Below, piece by piece: positions 44,003 to 54,060 of a DNA stretch of 64,000 nt (the first letter of the stretch is position 1; every line of letters starts with the position of its first letter). The notes beneath the pieces were generated by a model, which had not been told where the DNA came from, did no database searches, and saw nothing but the letters and a program-made list of their open reading frames with translations. Made by a program: the position numbers and the translations under genes. Source of the stretch: Sunxiuqinia sp963677175 (lineage in GTDB: Bacteria > Bacteroidota > Bacteroidia > Bacteroidales > Prolixibacteraceae); the NCBI GenBank assembly GCA_963677175.2, contig CAXXES010000003.1:248001-312000 (forward strand), given 5' to 3'.

Positions 44003-45199
44003 ATGAAGTGGATATGTTCTATTTTGCAAAAAAGTTTTTGTGTACTTGTGTGCTTTTCTTTTGCAGGAAATGGAAGTTTGGCGGGGGAGAAGGATGGTGT
44101 GATAATTCAGGATGTCTCTTTTTTTATGACCGAAACCAGTTCCATTTGCTTTGGTGGAGATCTTCAACTTTCAGAAAACAGCTATTGGTATCATCATGGA
44201 AAGGCGTGGTTTACGAATCCGCTGGCAGGTACAGTTGTCTTATTGGGGCACCAGACTGGTAGCGGAGGGTTCATTTTCAACGGAAGTGCAGATTGTCAAG
44301 TTTATGGGCAAAACATTCAAGTGGGCTCGTTTACTGTTGACTTGAATGGTGGAGGACTGTATGTTGAGGGGAGTGTTGATGTTTTGGATACACTGACTTT
44401 ACGGTCCGGTATTCTTCATGTTGTAGATGAAAGCCAGTTCATTGTTAGCAATCCGTCGGTTGATGCTGTTGTTTTTGATAATACGGTGTCGTGCCAAAGC
44501 CATGTTGACGGAATGATTTTCAGGGAAGTATTACCAGGCAAGACTTATTCCTATCCGGTTGGATGTGACCGTGCATACCATCCTTTCCTAGTCAGTGATG
44601 CTGATAAAAATGAACGCATCGGGGTGCAATACGATCCAGCTATTTTTTCTGTTAATACAACAATTCCCGCCGAGTCTCAAATCAGAAGTATAGAATCCGG
44701 GGGATGGAAAATTCATACGGGCAGTTTAACCGGAACTAAATTTTCCATTGTAGCGTCTCTTCTTGACGACACGCAAACACCATTGGGGGTGGACAACTAT
44801 GGTATTGTTTATTCTTCTCCCGAGAACTATGAATTCTCCGAGTATTCAATTGATTTGGATGCTTCTCGAACCAACAACTTTTATTTATCCAGTTCACTCC
44901 GAGTTTCTGATGGTTATTTTGGTTTTGCCAAGCTATCTGCTTTGGAGCTCATCAATTTCATTCTGGTAAATGGTACGTCAAATACTGTTTTTGAAGTGCC
45001 CAACCTGAGTTCTTATGACCAGATTGAACTAAAGGTATACAATCATTGGGGTTCGGTGGTTTACAGTAACAGCCACTACAAGAATGACCTCGATTTCAGA
45101 ACATACGCTCCAGGGACCTATTATTATTATATGACACTTTGGACAGGAGATTCACCGGTATCAATCCGAAACATAGTAGAAGTGAAAGCAGGACAATGA
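44003..45199 (+). CDS. T9SS type-B sorting (gliding-motility-associated) domain surface protein
   Basis: A 398-residue protein with a signal peptide (ILQKSFCVLVCFSFAGNGSL). The middle is beta-rich (GGGLYVEGSVDVLDTLTLRS, FIVSNPSVDAVVF). The C-terminus is a gliding-motility-associated, T9SS type-B sorting domain: VPNLSSYDQIELKVYNHWGS, VVYSNSHYKNDL, then APGTYYYYMTLWTG and IVEVKAGQ. Proteins with this tail are exported across the outer membrane by the type IX system and often act with a PorP/SprF partner encoded next door. The stop overlaps the start of a PorP/SprF gene (ATGA at 45196), so the two are translationally coupled. Confidence 0.87.
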   Translation: MKWICSILQKSFCVLVCFSFAGNGSLAGEKDGVIIQDVSFFMTETSSICFGGDLQLSENSYWYHHGKAWFTNPLAGTVVLLGHQTGSGGFIFNGSADCQVYGQNIQVGSFTVDLNGGGLYVEGSVDVLDTLTLRSGILHVVDESQFIVSNPSVDAVVFDNTVSCQSHVDGMIFREVLPGKTYSYPVGCDRAYHPFLVSDADKNERIGVQYDPAIFSVNTTIPAESQIRSIESGGWKIHTGSLTGTKFSIVASLLDDTQTPLGVDNYGIVYSSPENYEFSEYSIDLDASRTNNFYLSSSLRVSDGYFGFAKLSALELINFILVNGTSNTVFEVPNLSSYDQIELKVYNHWGSVVYSNSHYKNDLDFRTYAPGTYYYYMTLWTGDSPVSIRNIVEVKAGQ

Positions 45200-46191
45200 T
45201 CAAGAAGGCTACATATTCGATTCTATTGCTGGTAATTTTTTGTCAAGTTCAGCTGGCATCTGCCCAGGAAATGATGCATCTTCAGTCAGTTGTTAAGCAG
45301 GAGTATATCAATCCGGCATACAATTCTTTCAGAGACTATGTTTCAGCAAATTTTGTCAGTCGTTTGCAATGGGTAAGTTTACCTTATCACCCGGAAGTTT
45401 ATGGTGCTAATGTTTTCGTACCTTTTCGGGTTAAGCGTTTGGGTCTAAACGTAACCATGATGCGCGAAAACATTGGATTGCGGAAAATTACCTCGGTCGA
45501 TTTTGGCTTGTCCAGCAGTGTGAAAGTTTCAAATGAAGGCTTTCTTGCTTTTGGCTATGGGGTTGGATTAAAAAATACGTCTTATCGAACCGAGGATATT
45601 ATATCGTACGACGACAGCTATTTGTTTGAAAATGAAACATGGACCACACAGAATTTAACAGCGAAGCTGGGATTTCTTTATGTAAATCCAAAAATGTTTG
45701 TTGGAGTTAGTTCAAATCTGCTTGTTGACAGGGATTGGGATGATCGATCGGTTCTTTGGGCAAGTTGGGATTTTATTGCTGGTGCCATGCTAAAGCTTAA
45801 CCGTGACTTTGTATTCAGGCCGGATCTGGTAGTCAAGTATTATCGGGCCGAGTACAATGAGCTGTCTGCTGATAAAAGTTCAAGCTCTTATTTGTCGCCT
45901 ATTTACGAACCTGGAATTAACCTGCTTTTCAAGGAGATCGTGTGGTTTGGTACAAGTTACCGCCATAAGATGGCTGAAACTTTTTCAGTTACGGTTGAAG
46001 CCACTAAAAACCTGAAAGTGGGGTATACTTACGAATATGGAATGGGTGAAGGGGTTAATCAATTCAGTTCACATGGATTAAATATTTCGTATCGTTTTAA
46101 TCAGAAAGCTTCCTTATATGATTTTCAGAAGAAGTTACGATTGCGGCATGACATGGCAGATGTCATTAATAGAAACTACCTGTATCGATAA
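45196..46191 (+). CDS. PorP/SprF-family type IX secretion outer membrane protein
   Basis: A 331-residue outer membrane protein starting at MIKKATYSILLLVIFCQVQL (45196). It has the family pattern: QEYINPAYNSFRDYVSANFV near the N-terminus, then alternating beta-strand segments (LGLNVTMMRENIGLRKITSV, GFLAFGYGVGLKNTSYR) and a C-terminal YRFNQKASLYDF. PorP/SprF proteins are needed for secretion or surface attachment of a partner with a type-B sorting domain; the overlapping upstream gene is the obvious candidate. The gene is intact. The tail-fibre-like genes follow 38 bases later. Confidence 0.9.
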   Translation: MIKKATYSILLLVIFCQVQLASAQEMMHLQSVVKQEYINPAYNSFRDYVSANFVSRLQWVSLPYHPEVYGANVFVPFRVKRLGLNVTMMRENIGLRKITSVDFGLSSSVKVSNEGFLAFGYGVGLKNTSYRTEDIISYDDSYLFENETWTTQNLTAKLGFLYVNPKMFVGVSSNLLVDRDWDDRSVLWASWDFIAGAMLKLNRDFVFRPDLVVKYYRAEYNELSADKSSSSYLSPIYEPGINLLFKEIVWFGTSYRHKMAETFSVTVEATKNLKVGYTYEYGMGEGVNQFSSHGLNISYRFNQKASLYDFQKKLRLRHDMADVINRNYLYR

Positions 46192-46229
46192 GTATATTAA
46201 TATTTTGAAAGAGAATTAAACAAGTAGCT

Positions 46230-49200
46230 ATGAAGAATATTTACATTTCCCTGATCTTTATATTGCAATTATGCTGGATCGGGACATTTGCTCAAACAGA
46301 CGGCGGTGTAAGCATTGGAAAAGGTAGCGTTCCGGCAAATCCAAAAGCAATTCTGGAATTGGTTTCAAAAACCAAAGGACTATTAATTCCAAAAATGACC
46401 GATACGGAACGAAATGCAATTTTCAGCGGAGCGGATTTGACGGCAAAAGGACTCATGGTTTTTGACGATACGCAGGACGCGTTTTATTTTTGGGACGGTA
46501 CGGCCTGGAAACCTGTCGCGCCCGGAAATATGCAAACTGTGGCGGGTACTCCGACAATTCCTGGAGTTATCGGTGATTTAGTCTTGGATACTCAAAACTC
46601 ACTGCTATATATATGTAGCGGGGGCAAATGGGTGAAGGTTAGCGGTGGCAATACCATTTTAGAACCTAAATGGCAGGACCGTATTTTACAACTGGGATCG
46701 CAGGATGGTAAAGCAGTAAGTGTGAGCATGGATGATCTTCTGAAAACTATTCCGGCTTCGGACGTAAAGGTAATTCCTAATAGCACGCTTGGCCTGTCAT
46801 CGGACAATGTGCAGGATGCCCTCATGGAATTGCAAGGTGAGATCAAAACGGCTTCCGGTGGAGGAATGAATTCGGTTGTACATGATGGTTCATTAGTCGG
46901 AAACGGTACTACCGGATTCGAATTAAAGGTTGCTCCGGGAGGAATTACGGGTAGTCATTTAGCCGCAGGGGCGGTAACTACACCTGGATTGGACGATGGA
47001 TCCGTAACGACAGCTAAATTGGCAGACGGTGCGGTAACTGCATCCAAGATCATGGGTGGTGGGAGAGATAAAGTTCTGACAACTAATGTGTATGGTACGA
47101 CCGAGTGGGTCGATAAATCTTCCGTGAGTGCAATCGGAGGAATTTCGGCAGTGTTCCATGACAATACCTTAACCGGTATTGGCACTCCTGTACAGCCGCT
47201 TGGTCTCAACACTAATTCAGTCACAACAAACGAAATTGTTAATAAAACGATCAAGGCGGAAGATCTTGACGATATGAGTGCTCAAGACGGATATTTTCTC
47301 AAATTTGAGGGTGGTACCGGTTGGGCCGCGCGTGAGGTATTTTATGATCCAACAATTAGAGGTAATGGAACAGCTGCTTCACCGCTGGGATTGGCAGACG
47401 GTGCAGTTACTTCAACCAAACTTGCAGACGGATCAGTCTCTTCAACAAAGATTGCGGATGGCGCGGTTACTTCAACCAAACTTGCCGACAAAGCCGTTTC
47501 GGCTCCCAATCTAAGTCAGATGGGGGCGACTTCCGGGCAGGTTTTGCTTTGGGACGGAACGACCTGGAAGCCTGGTACAGCTTACTCTGGAACTGGTGGT
47601 GGTGCCAGCGTCAATGTTGATCCTGCTTTTTTTACCGGCAATGGTACGACATTGCCCTTAGGGCTGGCTAACGGTGCGGTTACTTCGGACGAAATAGCTG
47701 CCGGAACCATTAGGGCCTCCAACCTGAGTGACATGGGAGCGACTGCTTCCGGACAAGTCATGCAATGGGACGGAACGGCTTGGATTGCCACTACTCTTCC
47801 TGTTTCAGCTGCCGATAAAGCCAAACTCGACGCAATAACCGGAAGCAATACCGGAGATGAAACAACAACAAGTATCCTCGATAAATTAGGGGCAACAGCA
47901 GTAACCGGCAGCAATACCGGCGATCAGACCCTGTCCTTTGATGGTTCGACAAAAAAATTATCCATCAGCGGTACCGGCGGCAATGAAGTCGATCTTTCGG
48001 CGATCGCCGGAACAGGAACCATTAACGGCGTAACAGGAGAAACTTATCTTTCGGTAAGCGGCGAAAATATTCAAGCCGGAGCTGTTGACCTGTCCGGAAC
48101 TCATGCTACGGGTACCTTGGCAGCCGCCCGCTTTCCTGCCTTAACAGGTGATGTTACAACAACTGCCGGGTCATTGGCAACAAGCCTGAAGGCGGTCGGA
48201 ACAGCAGGAACCTACCGTTCCGTGACGACCGATGACCAGGGACGGGTGACCGCAGGCACAAATCCAACCACATTGGAAGATTATGGCATTACCGGAACTA
48301 CCACCGGAGATGTTCTTCAATGGGACGCTTCAACTTCTAAATGGATAAATGCCCAGATTACACCTGGAAACGAAACAATCACATTTACATCTACAGGTGA
48401 TGTGACCGGAACCACAAGCGGAACGACTTCTTTGACTCCTGCGTTGACCATTGGAGATGGTAAGGTGACTAACGATAAGCTGGCATTCGGAATTGACGCT
48501 GCTAAGGTAACAGTTGGTGTTTTGCCTTTATCAAGTATACCTAAAACACTAACCGGAATCACAAGTCTAAACGGGTTATCACTTACTCCACTGCCAACAG
48601 GTTTTTCAATTAGCGGAGGGACTACCCCTAAAACACTTACGATAACAGATGATGCAAATGTATCGGGAGACAACACCGGCGACCAAACCATCACCCTTAC
48701 CGGGGATGTAACCGGGACGGGAACCGGAACTTTTGCTGCTACAATTGCTGAGAATGTATTGACAACAGCAAATTTAAAAGGTGGAGGAAGTGTAAAATTG
48801 CCCAGTGGCACTTCTGGTAATGTATTACAATCAAATGGGGATGGAACTTTTTCCTGGTTTGATATCTCGTCAGGAGTCTCTGCTGATCCCTCCTCTTTAT
48901 CTTTGGCCACCGGTCAGTTTTATATTGGTGACGGCTCGAGCAAAGCTTCGGCCATAGCGAAGAGTTCCATTCCTTTAAGTGGATTTGGAGCAGCAACAGC
49001 TTCGGTCGATCTGGGCTCCCAAAAAATTACCAACCTGGCTATTCCAATAGCGGACACTGATGCGGCCACCAAAGAATATGTGGATAATAATATTGATGCC
49101 ATCCCTGTGGCTACAACAACAGATGCCGGCTTCCTGTCACCCGTTGATAAAGCAAAGCTGGATGCCATTTCCGGAACCAATACCGGCGATGAAACAAAAA

Positions 49201-52200
49201 CAAGTATCCTTGACAAATTAGGGGCAACAACAGTAACCGGAAGCAATACGGGCGATCAGACCCTGTCCTTTGATGGTTCGACAAAAAAATTATCCATCAG
49301 CGGTACCGACGGCAATGAAGTCGATCTTTCGGCGATCGCCGGAACAGGAACCATTAACGGCGTAACAGGAGAAACTTATCTTTCGGTAAGCGGCGAAAAT
49401 ATTCAAGCCGGAGCTGTTGACCTGTCCGGAACTCATGCTACGGGTACCTTGGCAGCCGCCCGCTTTCCTGCCTTAACAGGTGATGTTACAACAACTGCCG
49501 GGTCATTGGCAACCAATCTGGCAACAGGAGCTGTTGAGGCTTCTAACTTAAAGGGAAGCAGTGGCAGTTTGGGACTTGGGAATTCCGGATTTGTCTTGCA
49601 GTCGAATGGGGATGGAACTTTCTCATGGAAGGACATTAGTGGCGGTGTAAGCGTTGACCCATCAAGTTTATCTTTGGGCACAGATCAGTTTTATATTGGT
49701 GATGCTTCAAGTAAGGCTTCGGCAGTAGCAAAGGATGCTATTCCTTTAAGTGGTTTTGGAGCAGCAACAGCTTCGGTCGATCTGGGCTCCCAAAGAATTA
49801 CCAACCTGGCTATTCCAACAGCGGATACTGATGCGGCCACCAAAGAATATGTGGATAATAATATTGACGCCATCCCTGTGGCTACAACAACAGATGCCGG
49901 CTTCCTGTCACCCGTTGATAAAGCAAAGCTGGATGCCATTTCCGGAACCAATACCGGCGATGAAACAAAAACAAGTATCCTTGACAAATTAGGAGCAACA
50001 ACAGTAACCGGAAGCAATACGGGCGATCAGACCCTGTCCTTTGATGGTTCGACAAAAAAATTATCCATCAGCGGTACTGGCGGCAATGAAGTCGATCTTT
50101 CGGCGATCGCCGGAACAGGAACCATTAGCGGCGTAACAGGAGAAACTTATCTTTCGGTAAGCGGCGAAAATATTCAAGCCGGAGCTGTTGACCTGTCCGG
50201 AACCCATGCTACGGGTACCCTGGCAGCCGCCCGCTTTCCTGCTTTAACAGGCGATGTTACAACAACTGCCGGGTCATTGGCAACAAGCCTGAAGGCTGTC
50301 GGAACAGCAGGAACCTACCGTTCCGTGACGACCGATGACCAAGGACGGGTGACCGCAGGCACAAATCCAACCACATTGGAAGATTATGGCATTACCGGAA
50401 CTACCACCGGAGATGTTCTTCAATGGGACGCTTCAACTTCTAAATGGATAAATGCCCAGATTACACCTGGAAACGAAACAATCACATTTACATCAACAGG
50501 TGATGTGACTGGAACCGCAACAGGAACGACATCTTTAACTCCTGCATTGACCATTGGAGATGGTAAGGTGACTAACGATAAGCTGGCATCCGGAATTGAC
50601 GCTGCGAAGGTAACAGTTGGTGTTTTGCCTTTATCAAGTATCCCTAAAACATTAACCGGAATCACCAGTCTAAACGGGTTGTCACTTACTCCACTGCCAA
50701 CAGGTTTTTCAATTAGCGGAGGGACAATTTCTAAAACACTTACCTTGGCAGATGATGCAAGTGTATCAGGAACTAACACCGGCGATCAAACCATCACCCT
50801 TACCGGGGATGTAACCGGGACGGGAACCGGAACTTTTGCTGCTACAATTGCTGAGAATGTATTGACAACAGCAAATTTAAAAGGTGGAGGAAGTGCAAAA
50901 TTACCCAGTGGTACTTCTGGTAATGTATTACAATCAAATGGCGATGGAACTTTTTCCTGGTTTGATATCTCGTCAGGAGTCTCTGCTGATCCCTCCTCTT
51001 TATCTTTGGCCACCGGTCAGTTTTATATTGGTGACGGCTCGAGCAAAGCTTCGGCCATAGCGAAGAGTTCCATTCCTTTAAGTGGATTTGGTGCGGCTGA
51101 GGCTGATGTGTCCCTGGGAGCCCAAAAGATTACGAACCTGGCTACGCCGGATGTAATCACTGATGCGGCGACTAAAGGTTATGCCGACGGTCTTGTTGCG
51201 GGAGCCATCACCCCATCGTCAGTTGCCGCAACTGGAACGGTTACCGGTTCCAACTTATCCGGAACCAATACGGGTGATCAGACTTTAAGCTTGATTGGAA
51301 GTGACCTGAGCATTTCCGGTGGCAACTCAGTTGACCTTTCCTCGATAGGAAGCAGCGATATCACAAGCGTTACAGCAGGCACAGGCCTTACGGGTGGCGG
51401 AACTAGCGGCAACCTGACTTTAGGGTTGGCGCCAGTGGCTAACAAAATGCTCTTGGGGAACAATTCAGGGGGAGACGCAGCCCCAACCGCGTTGAATGCG
51501 GTGGCAGTAAAATCGATCCTTGATCTAAGTTTGGTTGAAAACACGAAACTTTCTACTTGGAACGGATCCTCCAATCTTTCAACGCTGGGAACTGTTACTT
51601 CGGGAACCTGGAACGGGAACGCCATTCCGATCGCCCACGGTGGAACAGGCGCAAGCGATGCGGCAACAGCGATTAATACATTGTTACCCGATAAAACAGG
51701 GAATACCGGAAAAGTACTGGCTGTAACTACAGATGAAACCGGAGTTGAATGGAAGGAAGCAGGTTCGGCAACGTTACCGGTGGCAACAAAAACGAGCTTA
51801 GGAATTATGAAAGTAGGAGCTAATCTTACAGTAATTGATGGTACAGTATCTGCAAACTTAATTGCTCATAATCATCCATTAGACCAACTCGAGAATGTAT
51901 TGGTTATTGGTAAAGCAGCAGGAGACCTTCTTCAGTGGGATGCTGGTGCTTCAAGATGGGTTAATAAGACAGCTGTTGCCGCTATTCCCGCGGCGACAAG
52001 TTCGGTATCCGGACTTTTAAGCGCAGCAGATAAGTTAAAGCTGGAGGGGATTGCCGAAGGGGCAAACAACTATGTGCTGCCAAAGGCGAGTCCTACCGAA
52101 TTAGGTGGTATTAAGGTTGGATCCGGTTTAACCATTTCCGACGGCTTGCTTTCGACAACAGGGGGGACCGGAACGGTAACTGACGTCTCTGTTATTGGTA

Positions 52201-54053
52201 ATAATGGAATTTTAGGCAATGTAGTCAATAGTACAACAACGCCTGAAATCACATTGTCTTTAGGGGATATCACCCCAGCCTCAGTTTCCACCGGGGCAAT
52301 TTCTGCGACAACAATCACCGCATCAGGATCGATTACCGGAGATATTGATATGGGTAACCTTACCGGGGCGCCTTTGTCTCCAGCACAAGGGGGGACCGGA
52401 TTGACCAGTTTGGATGCCCTTAAAAGTGCATTGGATTTAGAGAATGTGGACAATACCAGTGATGCTGATAAGCCAATCAGTAATCTCGTTCAGATAGCGT
52501 TGGACAAGAAGCTTGATAAGGCTTTATTGGGGATTGCAGATGGCGTTGCGCCCCTGGGCACAGATGGAAAAATTGATGCTGCCTATTTGCCGGCATCAAT
52601 TACTGGTGATGTCGCTTTCAAAGGAGCGTACGATGTTTCAGATCCGCTACCTCCTGTTGCCGAAAGCACTGGTGATTATTACATTACTTCGGTGGCTGGG
52701 ACTACTCCCGGAAGTGAACTGACGTTAGAAGTGGGCGATTGGATTTTATCTGACGGTTCAACCTGGTCAAAAATAACCAGGGGAAGTGATGTGTCCTCAT
52801 TTAATGGCAGGTTTGGGGCCGTTGTTCCCGAAATAAACGATTATAATACAGATATGGTTCAGCAAGGAACCACTAATTTATATTATACAGATGGAAAAGT
52901 TGATAACCGGATCAGTTCAACATGGAAAAGTACCAGCGTTGCGAATAATACAGACATCAAATTCCCAACAGAAAAAGCGGTTAAAACTTATGTGGATACA
53001 AAGGTTCCCGATTTCTCTGCTGCTACGGCAAACAAGGTATTGACCATCAGTGCATCAGGGGTTTCTACATGGGCTGATCCAGTTGGTGCATCTGTGACGC
53101 TTACAGGAGCCGTAACCGGTTCCGGAACATCGACTTTAAATACAACCCTTGCGAATAATATTGTTACTTCCGAAAATATTGCCAATGGAACGATTAAAGG
53201 GGAAGATATTGCCACTTCAACCATTAGCGCATTAAATCTGAGTGGAATCTCTTCAACTTCCGGCACACAGGGGATGGCGTTAACATCAGATGGCGCAGGG
53301 GGATTTGTCTTTCAGGGAGGAAGTGAAACCGATCTTTCGTATTCACCGGCTGCAGCAAGTGGAACGGTTGTGAGCAGCTCCGGAGATGATGCTACCATCC
53401 CGGGGGCAACCGGGTCTTCAGCCGGACTGATGCCGGCTTCCGATAAAACCAAATTGGATAAAATGGCTGATCTGACCGGATCTGCAGATGCCAATAAAGT
53501 ATTAACTTCCAATGCAGATGGTACTGCAGCAACTTGGCAAACGCCTGCTGCTGGTGGAGGAGGTGCACCTGAGGTATATTATGCAAATGCCGGATTTGAA
53601 ATAGGTGAATTCGATGTTTTAGTTAAAGGGTGGGGTGGACATGTTACCTGCGAATGGGGGGTTGAACCATTTGGTTGGAATGACCCCTGTTTGATCGTTA
53701 GAATTCCGAGTGGTTCCATTGTAGATTATATGCGTATAAATGTTGTGACTCCTAGTGCGCTAAATAAAATCAGAACTACACTTGGGGGCATGTTGAAATT
53801 ACTAATTATAGACGAATCTGGTAATTATAATAATAGCTTGAACTCAATTCTTCCTCCATCTCAATTTTCAGTTATTGGTATTAATGAATCAAAGCCAGAT
53901 ACGCCTGAAGCTAATTATCCGCATTTGGTTAACACCAAATTGGGCACGACGCAAATTGTCTATGCAGAAAACAACATGCTTGGATTTGCTCTAATGGGGT
54001 GGGATGCTATTGCTAGTGGAACTGCTGCATTTTCCTTAATCATGACTTTTTAG
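46230..54053 (+). CDS. Giant tail-fibre-like repeat surface protein (2607 residues)
   Basis: A signal peptide (NIYISLIFILQLCWIGTFAQ) is followed by a Bacteroidota-type start (GVSIGKGSVPANPKAILELV, LVFDDTQDAFYFWDGTAWKP without export domain). The body is a long chain of tail-fibre-like modules: GAVTSTKLADGSVSSTKIAD, TGSNTGDQTLSFDGSTKKLS, DAATKEYVDNNIDAIPVATT, LTGDVTGTGTGTFAATIAEN. These recur many times, and blocks of more than 1 kb are nearly identical. The last 165 residues form a distinct domain (YYANAGFEIGEFDVLVKGWG through FALMGWDAIAS) and there is no S74 chaperone domain. It probably forms a fibrous surface adhesin. No phage genes are nearby. Confidence 0.85.
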   Translation: MKNIYISLIFILQLCWIGTFAQTDGGVSIGKGSVPANPKAILELVSKTKGLLIPKMTDTERNAIFSGADLTAKGLMVFDDTQDAFYFWDGTAWKPVAPGNMQTVAGTPTIPGVIGDLVLDTQNSLLYICSGGKWVKVSGGNTILEPKWQDRILQLGSQDGKAVSVSMDDLLKTIPASDVKVIPNSTLGLSSDNVQDALMELQGEIKTASGGGMNSVVHDGSLVGNGTTGFELKVAPGGITGSHLAAGAVTTPGLDDGSVTTAKLADGAVTASKIMGGGRDKVLTTNVYGTTEWVDKSSVSAIGGISAVFHDNTLTGIGTPVQPLGLNTNSVTTNEIVNKTIKAEDLDDMSAQDGYFLKFEGGTGWAAREVFYDPTIRGNGTAASPLGLADGAVTSTKLADGSVSSTKIADGAVTSTKLADKAVSAPNLSQMGATSGQVLLWDGTTWKPGTAYSGTGGGASVNVDPAFFTGNGTTLPLGLANGAVTSDEIAAGTIRASNLSDMGATASGQVMQWDGTAWIATTLPVSAADKAKLDAITGSNTGDETTTSILDKLGATAVTGSNTGDQTLSFDGSTKKLSISGTGGNEVDLSAIAGTGTINGVTGETYLSVSGENIQAGAVDLSGTHATGTLAAARFPALTGDVTTTAGSLATSLKAVGTAGTYRSVTTDDQGRVTAGTNPTTLEDYGITGTTTGDVLQWDASTSKWINAQITPGNETITFTSTGDVTGTTSGTTSLTPALTIGDGKVTNDKLAFGIDAAKVTVGVLPLSSIPKTLTGITSLNGLSLTPLPTGFSISGGTTPKTLTITDDANVSGDNTGDQTITLTGDVTGTGTGTFAATIAENVLTTANLKGGGSVKLPSGTSGNVLQSNGDGTFSWFDISSGVSADPSSLSLATGQFYIGDGSSKASAIAKSSIPLSGFGAATASVDLGSQKITNLAIPIADTDAATKEYVDNNIDAIPVATTTDAGFLSPVDKAKLDAISGTNTGDETKTSILDKLGATTVTGSNTGDQTLSFDGSTKKLSISGTDGNEVDLSAIAGTGTINGVTGETYLSVSGENIQAGAVDLSGTHATGTLAAARFPALTGDVTTTAGSLATNLATGAVEASNLKGSSGSLGLGNSGFVLQSNGDGTFSWKDISGGVSVDPSSLSLGTDQFYIGDASSKASAVAKDAIPLSGFGAATASVDLGSQRITNLAIPTADTDAATKEYVDNNIDAIPVATTTDAGFLSPVDKAKLDAISGTNTGDETKTSILDKLGATTVTGSNTGDQTLSFDGSTKKLSISGTGGNEVDLSAIAGTGTISGVTGETYLSVSGENIQAGAVDLSGTHATGTLAAARFPALTGDVTTTAGSLATSLKAVGTAGTYRSVTTDDQGRVTAGTNPTTLEDYGITGTTTGDVLQWDASTSKWINAQITPGNETITFTSTGDVTGTATGTTSLTPALTIGDGKVTNDKLASGIDAAKVTVGVLPLSSIPKTLTGITSLNGLSLTPLPTGFSISGGTISKTLTLADDASVSGTNTGDQTITLTGDVTGTGTGTFAATIAENVLTTANLKGGGSAKLPSGTSGNVLQSNGDGTFSWFDISSGVSADPSSLSLATGQFYIGDGSSKASAIAKSSIPLSGFGAAEADVSLGAQKITNLATPDVITDAATKGYADGLVAGAITPSSVAATGTVTGSNLSGTNTGDQTLSLIGSDLSISGGNSVDLSSIGSSDITSVTAGTGLTGGGTSGNLTLGLAPVANKMLLGNNSGGDAAPTALNAVAVKSILDLSLVENTKLSTWNGSSNLSTLGTVTSGTWNGNAIPIAHGGTGASDAATAINTLLPDKTGNTGKVLAVTTDETGVEWKEAGSATLPVATKTSLGIMKVGANLTVIDGTVSANLIAHNHPLDQLENVLVIGKAAGDLLQWDAGASRWVNKTAVAAIPAATSSVSGLLSAADKLKLEGIAEGANNYVLPKASPTELGGIKVGSGLTISDGLLSTTGGTGTVTDVSVIGNNGILGNVVNSTTTPEITLSLGDITPASVSTGAISATTITASGSITGDIDMGNLTGAPLSPAQGGTGLTSLDALKSALDLENVDNTSDADKPISNLVQIALDKKLDKALLGIADGVAPLGTDGKIDAAYLPASITGDVAFKGAYDVSDPLPPVAESTGDYYITSVAGTTPGSELTLEVGDWILSDGSTWSKITRGSDVSSFNGRFGAVVPEINDYNTDMVQQGTTNLYYTDGKVDNRISSTWKSTSVANNTDIKFPTEKAVKTYVDTKVPDFSAATANKVLTISASGVSTWADPVGASVTLTGAVTGSGTSTLNTTLANNIVTSENIANGTIKGEDIATSTISALNLSGISSTSGTQGMALTSDGAGGFVFQGGSETDLSYSPAAASGTVVSSSGDDATIPGATGSSAGLMPASDKTKLDKMADLTGSADANKVLTSNADGTAATWQTPAAGGGGAPEVYYANAGFEIGEFDVLVKGWGGHVTCEWGVEPFGWNDPCLIVRIPSGSIVDYMRINVVTPSALNKIRTTLGGMLKLLIIDESGNYNNSLNSILPPSQFSVIGINESKPDTPEANYPHLVNTKLGTTQIVYAENNMLGFALMGWDAIASGTAAFSLIMTF
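47840..51095. repeat. Long near-identical direct repeats inside the tail-fibre-like gene
   Basis: The block around 47840-48990 recurs around 49943-51093 (offset 2103 bases), differing at only scattered positions as judged by eye. A shorter copy of its first part lies at about 49170-49510 (offset 1332), and 48990-49510 matches 49762-50280 (offset 771). Landmarks such as GATCAGACCCTGTCCTTTGA occur at 47922, 49254 and 50025. The low divergence implies recent duplication or ongoing gene conversion. Confidence 0.85.
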
Positions 54054-54060
54054 GCTTCTA

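Noticed and set aside
46592..53586. Many long minus-strand frames opposite the tail-fibre-like gene
   Set aside because: They are antisense shadows of the repeats, recur with the same spacing as the repeats and have low-complexity valine- and proline-rich composition.
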